A DNA stretch of 64,000 bases, from positions 1,860,001 to 1,924,000 of the forward strand of contig NZ_JBNINT010000001.1 of assembly GCF_050510895.1 (NCBI RefSeq), given 5' to 3'. The notes under the pieces are model-generated. The model searched no databases and was not told where the DNA came from. It saw nothing but the letters and a program-made list of their open reading frames with translations. This DNA comes from Pannonibacter phragmitetus_B (GTDB lineage Bacteria; Pseudomonadota; Alphaproteobacteria; Rhizobiales; Stappiaceae). This document shows positions 43,449 to 52,546 of the stretch, one piece after another. Position 1 is the first letter of the stretch. Each line of letters begins with the position of its first letter. The position numbers were made by a program, and so were the translations under genes.

Positions 43449-45055
43449 CACGCGCCCTCCGCGGACAAATGATCAGATGAAGGCTTTTCCGCACCGCCCG
43501 CCATCAACAAGCCGATGCGCTCCAGCGTCATGGACGAAGCCGGCTCTGCCTGGGACAGGTGCCCCCGCGAAATGACCGCAATGCGGTCGGCAATCTCGTA
43601 GATTTCATCAAGGTCCTGGCTGATGACCAGCACCGCAGATCCCTTGCGGGCAAGATCCAGCAGGCACTGGCGGATCAGCGCCGCTGCGCCCGCATCCACA
43701 CCCCAGGTAGGCTGGTTGACCACGAGAATGCCGGGATTGCGGCTCAGTTCACGGCCAACGACGAACTTCTGCAGGTTGCCGCCCGACAGCGAACGCGCCT
43801 CCGGATCGTCGTGAGACATACGGATGTCATAGGCCCGGGTGATGTGCTTTTCCATTTCGCCAGCGCGGCCATAGGCAGCAAAGCCGGAACGAACCAGTTC
43901 ATCGCCGGTGGAATGGCGCGTCAGAATGATGTTGTGCGACAGGCGCATGCCGGGAACTGCGCCGTGGCCCAGCCGCTCCTCCGGTACGAAAGCCGCGCCG
44001 CGCTGCCGGCGGCGGGTGACGTTCTCATTGCCGCAGGGCGTGCCATCAATTTCCACCATGCCCGGCGCGCAGCGCCGCTCGCCGCTGATGGCATCGAACA
44101 GCTCGCCCTGCCCATTTCCGGCGACACCGGCAATTGCCACGACCTCTCCGGCGCGTACTTCGAGATTGACGCCCGCAAGCGGCACGGAAAACGGCGTCAG
44201 CGGGCTAGTCGCCAGATTGCGCACGGCAAGCCGCACCGGTCCGCTGCCAGTCAGCGCGCCGGAGCTGGTCACATGCGAGACATCGGCCCCAACCATCATG
44301 CGGGCAATCGAAGCCGGAGTTTCCAGCGCCGGATCACATTCACGCACGAAACGGCCATGGCGCAGAATGGTGGCGTGGTGGCAGATGCGGCGCACTTCGT
44401 CCAGCCGGTGGCTGATGTAGAGCACCGCGCAACCTTCTTCCGCCAGGCGTTTCAGCGTCACGAACAATTCGTCCGCTTCCTGCGGGGTCAGCACCGAGGT
44501 CGGCTCATCCATGATGATCAGCCGCGGAGCCTGCAGCAGGCAGCGGACGATCTCGATACGCTGGCGGATGCCGACAGGCAGATCGGCTACAAGCGCGTGG
44601 GGGTCCAGCGGCAGCCCATATTCGCGGGACACCTTTTCGATCCGTGCTGCCAGCTCGCGCATCGAGCCAGGCTTCGGGAGTGCCAGCGCGATGTTCTCCA
44701 CAACGCTCAAGGCCTCGAACAGGGAAAAATGCTGGAACACCATGCCGATGCCCAGCTGGCGGGCAGCGGCCGGGCTGTTGATGCGCACCTTGCGCCCGTC
44801 CCATTCGATAGTGCCGGCATCTGGCTGCAGAGCACCATAGAGGATCTTCACCAGCGTGGACTTGCCCGCGCCGTTTTCGCCGAGCAGAGCGTGGATCTCA
44901 CCCTTGTTGATGGTTAGATCGACTGCATTGTTGGCAGCAATCGCGCCGAAATGCTTGCTGATGCCGCGCGCACTCAGCAGCGGCGCGCCTTGCGCCCGCC
45001 GCACCATGCCCCCAGCTGCCTGCTGCCCATCTGCGGTCTGATCGAGACTGCCCAC
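43448..45055 (-). CDS. Nucleoside-type ABC transporter dual ATPase (YufO/BmpB-like)
   Basis: Two fused nucleotide-binding domains (535 aa). Domain 1: Walker A GENGAGKST, a degenerate signature LPVGIRQRIEIVRCL and Walker B LIIMDEPTS. Domain 2: a degenerate P-loop region VAGNGQGELF and signature LSGGNLQKFVVGREL followed by LVVNQPTWGVD. The degenerate second Walker A and Walker B are normal for this sugar/nucleoside ATPase family. GTG 45055 is listed; ATG 45007 (MVRRAQGAPLL) is a shorter option that fits the family start better. It follows xdhC after 27 nt. Confidence 0.94.
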   Translation of the reverse strand: MGSLDQTADGQQAAGGMVRRAQGAPLLSARGISKHFGAIAANNAVDLTINKGEIHALLGENGAGKSTLVKILYGALQPDAGTIEWDGRKVRINSPAAARQLGIGMVFQHFSLFEALSVVENIALALPKPGSMRELAARIEKVSREYGLPLDPHALVADLPVGIRQRIEIVRCLLQAPRLIIMDEPTSVLTPQEADELFVTLKRLAEEGCAVLYISHRLDEVRRICHHATILRHGRFVRECDPALETPASIARMMVGADVSHVTSSGALTGSGPVRLAVRNLATSPLTPFSVPLAGVNLEVRAGEVVAIAGVAGNGQGELFDAISGERRCAPGMVEIDGTPCGNENVTRRRQRGAAFVPEERLGHGAVPGMRLSHNIILTRHSTGDELVRSGFAAYGRAGEMEKHITRAYDIRMSHDDPEARSLSGGNLQKFVVGRELSRNPGILVVNQPTWGVDAGAAALIRQCLLDLARKGSAVLVISQDLDEIYEIADRIAVISRGHLSQAEPASSMTLERIGLLMAGGAEKPSSDHLSAEGA

Positions 45056-45082
45056 TCCACCCTGCCCCTTCTGCCGTCGGGT

Positions 45083-46090
45083 TCACCCCGCGTTATTGAC
45101 CGGCTTCCGCCCCTGCGCAAGAGGCTGATTGTATAGACCTTCCAGCTTTACTGCCTCATTTTTAATCAGGAGCTCAACAGCAACAGAGGCTGCGATGGCC
45201 GCTGGCAGCTTTGACTTCACGCCGGCAGCCCCGATGGGACACACCAGCCCGCCAACCTGCCGTACCGTAAGCCCCCTTCGGCGCAGGCGGTTCGTGAAAC
45301 GGGCGCGCTTGGTCTCGCTGCCAATGACCCCAACATAAGGAAAGCAGTCCAGTGCCAGCGCTGCCGCAACAATATCCTCATCCAGAGAATGGGAATGTGT
45401 CATGACGAGAATGAAGGCATTGTCCGGCGCATCCTTAAGCAATTCCGCAGGCCGGCTGGCACTGACATAGCGCAGATTTCCGGGCATGGCCGGGGGAAAA
45501 CTCCGGACGGCTGTCGATCCAGGTGACTTCGAAAGGAAGCGGCGCGAGCGCCAGCACCACTGCACGGCCCACATGCCCGGCCCCGAACAGCCAGACCGGC
45601 TGAAGCTCCAGACCGAAGCGCTCCGTGAGGATGCCATCTTCCAGCAGGAAATCCGGCCCGGCGCGAAGCTCCCCATCACGTGCCGCTGGAGGGGAACGCC
45701 TTCCTGCGAGAATGCCGCCCGGACCGCAAGCTGCCCGCCGCGTTCCTCCTGCGCATGCACCAGAGCCCGCACCGGTTCGATATCCTCTGCCGTGAAATGC
45801 TCCAGAGCCAGATCAACCCGCCCGCCGCAGCACTGGCCGAGATCCGGCCCCAGAGACACCCTGCGCAAGGCAAGTCCCCTTCGCCCCTCACGCATGCCGG
45901 AAACTGCCCAGCGGATCGCCTCGAATTCCAGCGTTCCACCGCCAATGGTTCCGGAAATGGAGCCGTCAGCGCGCACGAACATGCGCGCCCCGGTCTCACG
46001 CGGGGCGGACCCGGCCGATGCGGCGACGGTGACGAGGCAGCAGGCCCCGTCTTCGCGCAACTCGTCCAGAATCCGCCGCCAGAGGATCAT
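45083..46090 (-). CDS. xdhC: XdhC-family xanthine dehydrogenase accessory protein with two compensating frameshifts
   Basis: XdhC inserts or sulphurates the molybdenum cofactor of xanthine dehydrogenase. The N-terminal part (CCLVTVAASAGSAPRETGARM, GTIGGGTLEFEAI) and C-terminal part (DNAFILVMTHSHSLDEDIVAAAL, YVGVIGSETKRARF) are normal. The roughly 60 residues between 45674 and 45492 are nonsense in the open frame. In the neighbouring frame they read GPDFLLEDGILTERFGLELQ and then VWLFGAGHVGRAVVLALAPL, the Rossmann GAGHVG core expected in XdhC. A missing C at 45671-45674 and one extra base at 45492-45500 cancel, so the frame stays open and the error hides. The start overlaps xdhB (ATGA). Confidence 0.88.
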   Translation of the reverse strand: MILWRRILDELREDGACCLVTVAASAGSAPRETGARMFVRADGSISGTIGGGTLEFEAIRWAVSGMREGRRGLALRRVSLGPDLGQCCGGRVDLALEHFTAEDIEPVRALVHAQEERGGQLAVRAAFSQEGVPLQRHVMGSFAPGRISCWKMASSRSASVWSFSRSGCSGPGMWAVQWCWRSRRFLSKSPGSTAVRSFPPAMPGNLRYVSASRPAELLKDAPDNAFILVMTHSHSLDEDIVAAALALDCFPYVGVIGSETKRARFTNRLRRRGLTVRQVGGLVCPIGAAGVKSKLPAAIAASVAVELLIKNEAVKLEGLYNQPLAQGRKPVNNAG

Positions 46091-48432
46091 CGCGCTCCTC
46101 CTGCCTGCCGCATGGCCTGCACGGCCTTGAGGATCGCTTCAGGTGTCGCTGGCGCATCCAGTTTCGGCACGGTACCCGGACGCAGCGAAGCGACCGCGTC
46201 GGTTATGGCGCAGAAAACGGAGTTGGCCAGCATCACCGGCGGCTCCCCCACCGCCTTGGAGCGGTAAATCGTCTCCTCCGGATTGCCTGCAGAGGCATAA
46301 AGCGCAACGTTGAACTCGGCCGGTGTGTCGGAAATGGCCGGGATCTTGTAGGTGGAAGGGGCATGGGTGCGCAGGCGCCCCTGCTCGTCCCACACCAGTT
46401 CCTCAGTTGTCAGCCAGCCCATGCCCTGAATGAAGCCGCCCTCGATCTGGCCAATGTCGATGGCCGGATTGAGCGAGCGGCCCACATCGTGAAGGATATC
46501 CACACGGTCGACGGTCATCTCGCCGGTCATGGTGTCGATGGTGACTTCGGCAGCCGCAGCACCATAGGCGAAATAAAGGAACGGGCGTCCGCTGGCGCTT
46601 TCCCGGTCCCAGGTGATCTTGGGGCTGGCATAGAACCCCGCATCGGACATGTGAACGCGGCCCATGTGGGCAAGCTTGGCAAGTTCCGCCAGACTCATCA
46701 CGTGGCTTCCGGCACGCACCTGATTGCCGGCGAAGACAACGCTTTCCGGCGCGCAGTGGAAGTGCTCCGCTGCGAAGGCAATGAGCCTGTCTTTGATGGC
46801 GCGTGCCGCATTGCGAGCAGCCATGGCGTTGAGATCGGTGCCGGAAGAGGCAGCCGTCGGCCCGGTGTTGGGCACCTTGCCGGTGGAGGTGGCGGTGATG
46901 ATCACCTTGTCGAGGGTGACGCCGAATTCCTCGGCCACCACTTGCGCCACCTTCTGATAGAGCCCTTGCCCCATTTCGGTGCCGCCGTGGTTCAGCTGGA
47001 TCGAGCCATCTGTGTAAAGATGCACCAGCGCCCCGGCCTGATTGAGATGCTTCAGCGTGAAGGAGATGCCGAATTTCACCGGCGTCAGCGCCAGCCCCTT
47101 GCGCAGCACGTGGTTGCGGGCGTTGAAGGCGCGCACCTCTTCCCGGCGCTGCCAGTAGGCGGAAGTGACCTCCAGCTGCTCCACGATGGTGTGCAGCGTC
47201 TGCCACTCCTCCACCACCATGCCATAAGGCGTCTGGTTGCGGGCCCAGTCGTAGAAATTGCGCTTGCGGACTTCCAGCGGATCGAGCCCCAGCGTGATGG
47301 CGATGGCGTCTATCATCCGCTCAGCCGCCAGCATGCCCTGCGGTCCGCCGAAGCCCCGGAAGGCTGTGTTGGAACAGGTATCGGTGCGCAGGCGGCGGCT
47401 GCGGATCTGGGCATCGGGATAGAAGTAACTGCTGTCCGCATGGAACATGGTGCGGTCCACCACACCCAGCGACAGGTCTGCCGAATAGCCGCAGCGGGCG
47501 AAGAAGGTCATGTCCACGGCGCGGATGCGGCCCGTGTTGTCATGGCCAACAGACCAATCAACACGGAAATCATGCCGCTTGCCGGTCATGATCATGTCGT
47601 CGTCCCGGTCGAGCCGCAGCTTGCACGGACGGCCCGTAACGCGGGCGGCGAGCGCGGCAAGGCAGGCCCACTGGTTCGCCTGCGACTCCTTGCCGCCAAA
47701 GCCACCACCCATACGGCGCACATCCACCGTCACCAGCGCATCGGGCACGCCCAGAACCTTTGCCACCACATGCTGCACCTCAGTCGGATGCTGCGTGGAG
47801 GAATGGACCTGCACGGCCCGCTCCTCGCCCGGAATGGCCATCGCAATCTGACCTTCAAGGTAGAAATGCTCTTGCCCGCCCACGTGGAACGTGCCGGATT
47901 GCCGGTTCTCGGCACTCGCCAGCCCCGCTTCCGGTGCACCGCGCCGGAATTGATAATCCGGCAGCACGGTCACATCGGCAGCGATGGCGTCTTCAACGGA
48001 GATGATCGGCGTCTGCGGCCCGACATCAATCTGCGCAAGGCGCGTCGCACGGCGTGCAGCATCCCGGCTGGTGGCGACGACGGCAAAGGCCACCTGGCCG
48101 TAGAACAGGATCTCCTTTTCCGCCAGCACCGGATCTCCGCCAAAGGAGGCCGAACAGTCGTTGAGGCCCGGCACATCGGCTGCGGTCAGCACCGCCACCA
48201 CACCCGGAGCCTTGCGGACCGCATCAAGCTCCATCGCCAGCAGCGGTCCGCGCACCGCGTGGCGTGCCCAGCCCGGCACCACATGCAAGGTGCCCTGCGG
48301 CTCTGGTATGTCATCGATATAGAGCGCCGTGCCCGTGACATGCCTCTCGGCGCTGTCATGAGGCAGCGAGCGGTGCACATGGGTCAGCGCCTCTGCGCCT
48401 TCCGTGACAGCAGTATCATGCGGCGCGTTCAT
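46087..48432 (-). CDS. xdhB: Xanthine dehydrogenase molybdopterin-binding subunit
   Basis: The large catalytic subunit (781 aa) oxidises hypoxanthine and xanthine at the molybdenum centre. Molybdopterin-contact segments include RRMGGGFGGKESQ (about residues 241-253), NTAFRGFGGPQGMLAAERM and GTEMGQGLYQKVAQV. The late CAITDAVASLRPG carries a conserved motif of the xanthine oxidase family, and the catalytic glutamate region lies near KAVGEPPVMLANSVF. The gene starts inside the end of xdhA (17-nt overlap) and ends in an ATGA overlap with xdhC. Confidence 0.97.
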   Translation of the reverse strand: MNAPHDTAVTEGAEALTHVHRSLPHDSAERHVTGTALYIDDIPEPQGTLHVVPGWARHAVRGPLLAMELDAVRKAPGVVAVLTAADVPGLNDCSASFGGDPVLAEKEILFYGQVAFAVVATSRDAARRATRLAQIDVGPQTPIISVEDAIAADVTVLPDYQFRRGAPEAGLASAENRQSGTFHVGGQEHFYLEGQIAMAIPGEERAVQVHSSTQHPTEVQHVVAKVLGVPDALVTVDVRRMGGGFGGKESQANQWACLAALAARVTGRPCKLRLDRDDDMIMTGKRHDFRVDWSVGHDNTGRIRAVDMTFFARCGYSADLSLGVVDRTMFHADSSYFYPDAQIRSRRLRTDTCSNTAFRGFGGPQGMLAAERMIDAIAITLGLDPLEVRKRNFYDWARNQTPYGMVVEEWQTLHTIVEQLEVTSAYWQRREEVRAFNARNHVLRKGLALTPVKFGISFTLKHLNQAGALVHLYTDGSIQLNHGGTEMGQGLYQKVAQVVAEEFGVTLDKVIITATSTGKVPNTGPTAASSGTDLNAMAARNAARAIKDRLIAFAAEHFHCAPESVVFAGNQVRAGSHVMSLAELAKLAHMGRVHMSDAGFYASPKITWDRESASGRPFLYFAYGAAAAEVTIDTMTGEMTVDRVDILHDVGRSLNPAIDIGQIEGGFIQGMGWLTTEELVWDEQGRLRTHAPSTYKIPAISDTPAEFNVALYASAGNPEETIYRSKAVGEPPVMLANSVFCAITDAVASLRPGTVPKLDAPATPEAILKAVQAMRQAGGAR

Positions 48433-49900
48433 GGCCGCCTCCCTTTGGCTGAAGCGCCGGCAGGCGCACGGGCTCTGCTGGCCCGGCGATCTCCATCAGA
48501 GCCTTGGCCAGCAGCGAACGGGCCACTTCCATGCGGTAGGCGGCACTTGCGCGCATGTCTGTAATTGGCTTGAAATCCTCCTGCAGAGCCCGGATGGCCG
48601 CACCCCAGGTGACAGGATCGTCAATACGCGCGCCCGTCAGCGCCGCCTCTGCGCTCAGCGCCCGGCGCGGCGTCGCCGCCATGCCGCCAAAGGCAATGCG
48701 GGCACCGGTGATTTCGCCATCCACCACGGTCAGATTGAACGCGGCCATGACCGAGGAAATGTCCTGATCGAAGCGCTTGGAGACCTTGTAGCAACGGAAG
48801 TTCTGGTTCGCTCCCGGACGCGGCACGAAGATGCCTGCCACGAATTCGCCCGGCAGCCTGTCCTGCTTGCCATAGTCGATGAAGAATCTCTCCAGCGGCA
48901 AGTCCCGCAGATTGTCGCCCTGTTGCAACTCGATGCTGGCACCAAGCGCAATCAGCGCTGGCGGCATGTCGCCGATGGGCGAACCATTGGCGATGTTGCC
49001 GCCAATGGTGCCGGATGCACGGACCTGTTTTGACCCGATACGGCCCAGCAGCACACCGAGATCCGGCGACAGAGCGCGCAGCGCCGGTTCGGCAGCGGCG
49101 TAGGTGGCCGCAGCACCAAGAATGATGCCCTCTCCCGTCACCTCCACCCGGTCCATACCGGCCACATGGCCAAGCCAGATGATCCGCGGCAGGGTTTTCA
49201 GGCTCTTGGTGATCCACAGGCCCACATCCGTTGCGCCGGCCACAAGCGTGGCATCAGGAAACTGGCTGTAGAGCGCGGCAAGGCCCTCAACCGACGCCGG
49301 GGCGGCGAAGAAACTATCGGTGGAACCGATAAAGACATCACGGGAATCAGCCAGCCGCCGCAGTGCCTCCCGGGTTTCGGCTGCGCGCCAGGAGAAGGCA
49401 TCGTCCGCTGCTTCAAAACAGCTCGCCAGTGCGGCGTCGATGATCGGCCGGTAGCCGGTGCAACGGCACAGGTTCCCCGCCAGCCATTCCGTCACCGCCT
49501 TGCGGCTCTTCTCCATGCCTTCCGCGTGATACAGCGTGAAAAGGCTCATGATGAAACCGGGCGTGCAGAAGCCGCATTGCGAACCGTGCAGGTCACGCAT
49601 CGCCACCTGAACCGGATGCAGCCGGCCATCGGCGGCGAGATCCTCCACCGTCACCAACTCGGCGCCGTCAATCATCCCCAGAAGCTGGATGCAGGCATTG
49701 ACCGGCTGATAGGTCAGCTTGCCGCCAATCACCCGGCCAAGCGCAACCGTGCAGGCGCCGCAGTCTCCCTCACCGCAGCCTTCCTTGGTGCCTGTCGCCC
49801 TTTCGGTGAGGCGCAGATAGTCGAGAACCGTATCCATCGGCCCGATATCCGTCAGCTCCACCACTTTTCCTGCCCGCAGGAAGCGGATCGTGTCCCGCAT
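48416..49900 (-). CDS. xdhA: Xanthine dehydrogenase FeS/FAD subunit
   Basis: Small subunit (494 aa) with two 2Fe-2S clusters: plant-type Cys in EGCGEGDCGACTVALG and NACIQL, and the second cluster in SQCGFCTPGF and GNLCRCTGYRPI. The FAD domain has VAGATDVGLWITKSL and GGNIANGSPIGDMPPALIALG, followed by a C-terminal CODH-type domain. It passes electrons from the molybdenum centre to NAD+. First of xdhABC, 3 nt after the hydroxyisourate hydrolase gene. Confidence 0.97.
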   Translation of the reverse strand: MRDTIRFLRAGKVVELTDIGPMDTVLDYLRLTERATGTKEGCGEGDCGACTVALGRVIGGKLTYQPVNACIQLLGMIDGAELVTVEDLAADGRLHPVQVAMRDLHGSQCGFCTPGFIMSLFTLYHAEGMEKSRKAVTEWLAGNLCRCTGYRPIIDAALASCFEAADDAFSWRAAETREALRRLADSRDVFIGSTDSFFAAPASVEGLAALYSQFPDATLVAGATDVGLWITKSLKTLPRIIWLGHVAGMDRVEVTGEGIILGAAATYAAAEPALRALSPDLGVLLGRIGSKQVRASGTIGGNIANGSPIGDMPPALIALGASIELQQGDNLRDLPLERFFIDYGKQDRLPGEFVAGIFVPRPGANQNFRCYKVSKRFDQDISSVMAAFNLTVVDGEITGARIAFGGMAATPRRALSAEAALTGARIDDPVTWGAAIRALQEDFKPITDMRASAAYRMEVARSLLAKALMEIAGPAEPVRLPALQPKGGGHERAA

Positions 49901-49903
49901 GGC

Positions 49904-50254
49904 TCAGCTCCCCCTGTAGGTGGAATAGCCATAGGGCGAGAGCAACAGCGGCACGTGATAATGCTCTCGTGCATTGGAAATGCCGAAACGGATCGGGATC
50001 ATGTCGAGAAAGGCCGGCTCTGTCACCGGCGCGCCGCTGGCCTTGAGATAGTCACCGGCAAAGAACCGCAGCTCATAAATGCCAGGGCCGAATTCCGATC
50101 CTTCCAGGATCGCCCCGTCAACCCGGCCATCGGCATTGGTTTCCACCCGGCGCAGGCGGGAGGGCTTCGGCTCCACCGCCCAAAGCTCGATCACAAGTCC
50201 AGCCGCTGGCTTGCCCAAGGCGGTATCCAGAACATGTGTGGTCAGACGGCCCAT
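49904..50254 (-). CDS. hiuH: 5-hydroxyisourate hydrolase (transthyretin-like)
   Basis: Hydrolyses 5-hydroxyisourate, the PuuD product, to OHCU. The 116-residue protein has the family start GRLTTHVLDTALGKPAAG (catalytic His in THVLD), a catalytic-site arginine in RRVETNADGR, and the diagnostic C-terminal tetrapeptide YRGS after HYHVPLLLSPYGYSTYRGS. ATG 50254 gives the normal family length; the open frame upstream is non-homologous. First structural gene of the leftward purine cluster, 149 nt from lysR. Confidence 0.96.
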   Translation of the reverse strand: MGRLTTHVLDTALGKPAAGLVIELWAVEPKPSRLRRVETNADGRVDGAILEGSEFGPGIYELRFFAGDYLKASGAPVTEPAFLDMIPIRFGISNAREHYHVPLLLSPYGYSTYRGS

Positions 50255-50403
50255 TCTTCTCTCCCTCGCATCCTCTCCCGGCCTGCCACGCGTCCGCAGA
50301 ACCGGGCTTCGGCCAGCATCCTCCGCCAGCCGCATTCTCTCAACCCTGAGGTTGCCTTACTTTCCAGGGAAACAATAGAACCGATTAGCGGGCGCAGCGA
50401 TGC

Positions 50404-51366
50404 CTAAATGGCATCAATCAACGGTAAGTGCTCTTTGATGGCGAGCATGGCGTGATCGTAGAACATGCCCGGTGCCAGCCCCAATGCCCGAAGCGAAGAC
50501 GTGACGACCGCAAGCCGGTCCGCCTGAAGCGGCGCATCACTCAGGGGCCGGAAGACCAGAAGCCCGCCAGCCAGGTCGGATTCAAGGCCGATCTTGGTCT
50601 GAAAGCTTACCACCGCGCCACGCCGCGTCAGCGCCCGCATGAAGCTGAGGGAATTGGCTTCGACGTAAGTGCGTATGTTGCCCGGCAAGCGGGTGAGCGC
50701 GGCATCAATGCGGGTGCGCAGCGACAGGCCTTTGGCAGGCAGCGCCAGCGGATAGCGCAGGCAATCGGCCAGTGTCAGATCCCCTGCCTGGCTTGCCAGC
50801 GGATGATCCGGCGTCATGACGGCACCGATCACCAGTTCATGGGCAAAGGCCGTTGTGAGAGCCGAGGTGCGCGGCGGATCGAAGGTGAAGCCGATATCCG
50901 CCTCCGCCCGCTCCACCATACCGGTTGCCTGCAGCGCGCTGGTTACTGTCACCGATACGTGGATGCCGGGATAGGATTTGCGGAAGGAGCCGATGATCTG
51001 CGGCAGGATGGAATCAGCAACGCTCTCAACCGTGGCAACCGACACGGTGCCGCGCCGCAGGCCCTTCAGCGCGTCCAATTCCGCGACCGTGCCTTCAAAG
51101 TCCGAGTAGGTACGCCGCACATGGGCGAGCAGCACCTCGCCTGCCGGAGACAGACGCAAGCCCCGGCCAAGCCGCTCGAACAGGGCCAGATCCAGCGCCT
51201 CTTCAAGCCACAGGATCTGCCGGTTCACCGCCGATGAAGCCACGTTGAGCTGGCGGGCCGCAGCGCGGATCGACCCGGCTTCGGCCACAGCCGCAAAGTA
51301 ACGCATGGCGGGCGCATAGAGACTGCGCGACCGGTCAGGTTCGGCTGGCTTGCGCCCGGTTTCCAT
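50404..51366 (-). CDS. LysR-family transcriptional regulator
   Basis: A winged helix near residues 18-75 (MRYFAAVAEAGSIRAAARQL, SSAVNRQILWLEEALDLALFERL) is followed by a periplasmic-binding-fold effector domain. The protein is 320 aa. It lies directly upstream of hiuH-xdhABC in the same orientation, so it is probably the purine-pathway regulator and may be autoregulated. The effector is unknown; a purine or urate breakdown product is a reasonable guess. Confidence 0.92.
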   Translation of the reverse strand: METGRKPAEPDRSRSLYAPAMRYFAAVAEAGSIRAAARQLNVASSAVNRQILWLEEALDLALFERLGRGLRLSPAGEVLLAHVRRTYSDFEGTVAELDALKGLRRGTVSVATVESVADSILPQIIGSFRKSYPGIHVSVTVTSALQATGMVERAEADIGFTFDPPRTSALTTAFAHELVIGAVMTPDHPLASQAGDLTLADCLRYPLALPAKGLSLRTRIDAALTRLPGNIRTYVEANSLSFMRALTRRGAVVSFQTKIGLESDLAGGLLVFRPLSDAPLQADRLAVVTSSLRALGLAPGMFYDHAMLAIKEHLPLIDAI

Positions 51367-51401
51367 GCGCCCTCACCTTTGAGCCCGAAGTGCCGTCAGC
51401 C

Positions 51402-52382
51402 TCACTCGGGAAGCATCACCGATGTGCCGGTGGTCTTGCGCGATTCCAGATCCCGGTGCGCGGTGGCCGCATCAGACAGCTTGTAGCGCTGATTGATCTG
51501 GATCGAGACAACGCCCTGCTCCACCACATCAAACAGCTCACCCGCTGTTTCCTCCAGGTCGGAGCGGGCGGCAATGTGGTTGAACAGGGTCTGGCGGGTG
51601 GCGAAGAGCGAGCCCTTCTGCGCCAGCATGCCGATGTTGAAGTCCGTTATCGGGCCGGAGGACTGGCCGAAGGAGGCAAACAGGCCCATGAACTTCAGGC
51701 AGTCGAGCGAACCGGGGAATGTGTCGCGGCCGACGGAATCATAGACCACATCGCAGCCCTTGCCGCCGGTGATCTCCTTCACCCGCTCGACGAAATTTTC
51801 CGTCCGGTAATTGATGACGTGGGTGTACCCATTGGCTTTGGCGAGTTCCGCCTTTTCGTCCGAGCCGACGGTGCCGATAACAGTTGCGCCCAGATGCGCA
51901 GCCCACTGACCGGCAATAAGGCCAACGCCGCCGGCTGCCGCATGGAACAAAATGGTGGAACCGGGCCCAACCTTGAAGGTACGGCGCAGGAGGTAGCGCG
52001 CCGTCATGCCCTTCAGCATCATGGAAGCGGCAACGTCACTCGCAATCGTCTCCGGCAGCTTCACCAGACGGTCAGCGGGGACAAGCCGCTCCTGTGCATA
52101 GGAGCCGAGCGGGCCGACATAGGCAACCCGGTCGCCCGGCGCCACATGGTCCACCCCGTCGCCCACCTCGGTCACCACGCCCGCGCCTTCGTTGCCGGGA
52201 ATGAAGGGCAGACCGTTCGGGGCCGGGTAGAGCCCCGTGCGGTAATAAACATCGATGAAGTTCAGGCCCACCGCCTCATGGCGCACACGCGCCTCACCCG
52301 GCCCCGGCTTACCCGGCTCGAAGGTCTCCCAGGTCAGAACCTCGGGACCACCGGTCTGATGAATGCGGATGGCGTGAACCAT
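51402..52382 (-). CDS. Zinc-independent quinone oxidoreductase (Qor-like)
   Basis: A medium-chain dehydrogenase/reductase of the NADPH:quinone reductase type (326 aa). The start MVHAIRIHQTGGPEVL, VGLNFIDVYYRTGLYP and the NADPH-binding HAAAGGVGLIAGQWAAHLGA (variant of AxxGGVG) are diagnostic, and the structural zinc cysteines are absent. ATG 52382 follows GGAGGAGACATC-like sequence, and the open frame upstream is not homologous. It is 35 nt from the lysR gene on the same strand, but a role in purine catabolism is not evident. Confidence 0.93.
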   Translation of the reverse strand: MVHAIRIHQTGGPEVLTWETFEPGKPGPGEARVRHEAVGLNFIDVYYRTGLYPAPNGLPFIPGNEGAGVVTEVGDGVDHVAPGDRVAYVGPLGSYAQERLVPADRLVKLPETIASDVAASMMLKGMTARYLLRRTFKVGPGSTILFHAAAGGVGLIAGQWAAHLGATVIGTVGSDEKAELAKANGYTHVINYRTENFVERVKEITGGKGCDVVYDSVGRDTFPGSLDCLKFMGLFASFGQSSGPITDFNIGMLAQKGSLFATRQTLFNHIAARSDLEETAGELFDVVEQGVVSIQINQRYKLSDAATAHRDLESRKTTGTSVMLPE

Positions 52383-52546
52383 GATGTCTCCTCCAGATGA
52401 TTTGTGCCGCAACGGCAAAATCGCAGCCAGTCTGCGGCCAGCACAAGACTGATCCCGCACACGGCATTGTCGCATGCAGGATAAAGGCAATACCGCTCAA
52501 TGGGAAAGCCGCTTTCTGTTGCCAAGCGGCTGATGCTGCCTTGCGG

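Noticed and set aside
46363..48564. Very long open frame antisense to xdhB
   Set aside because: The sense strand encodes a fully motif-complete xanthine dehydrogenase subunit; the antisense product is low-complexity and unlike any protein.
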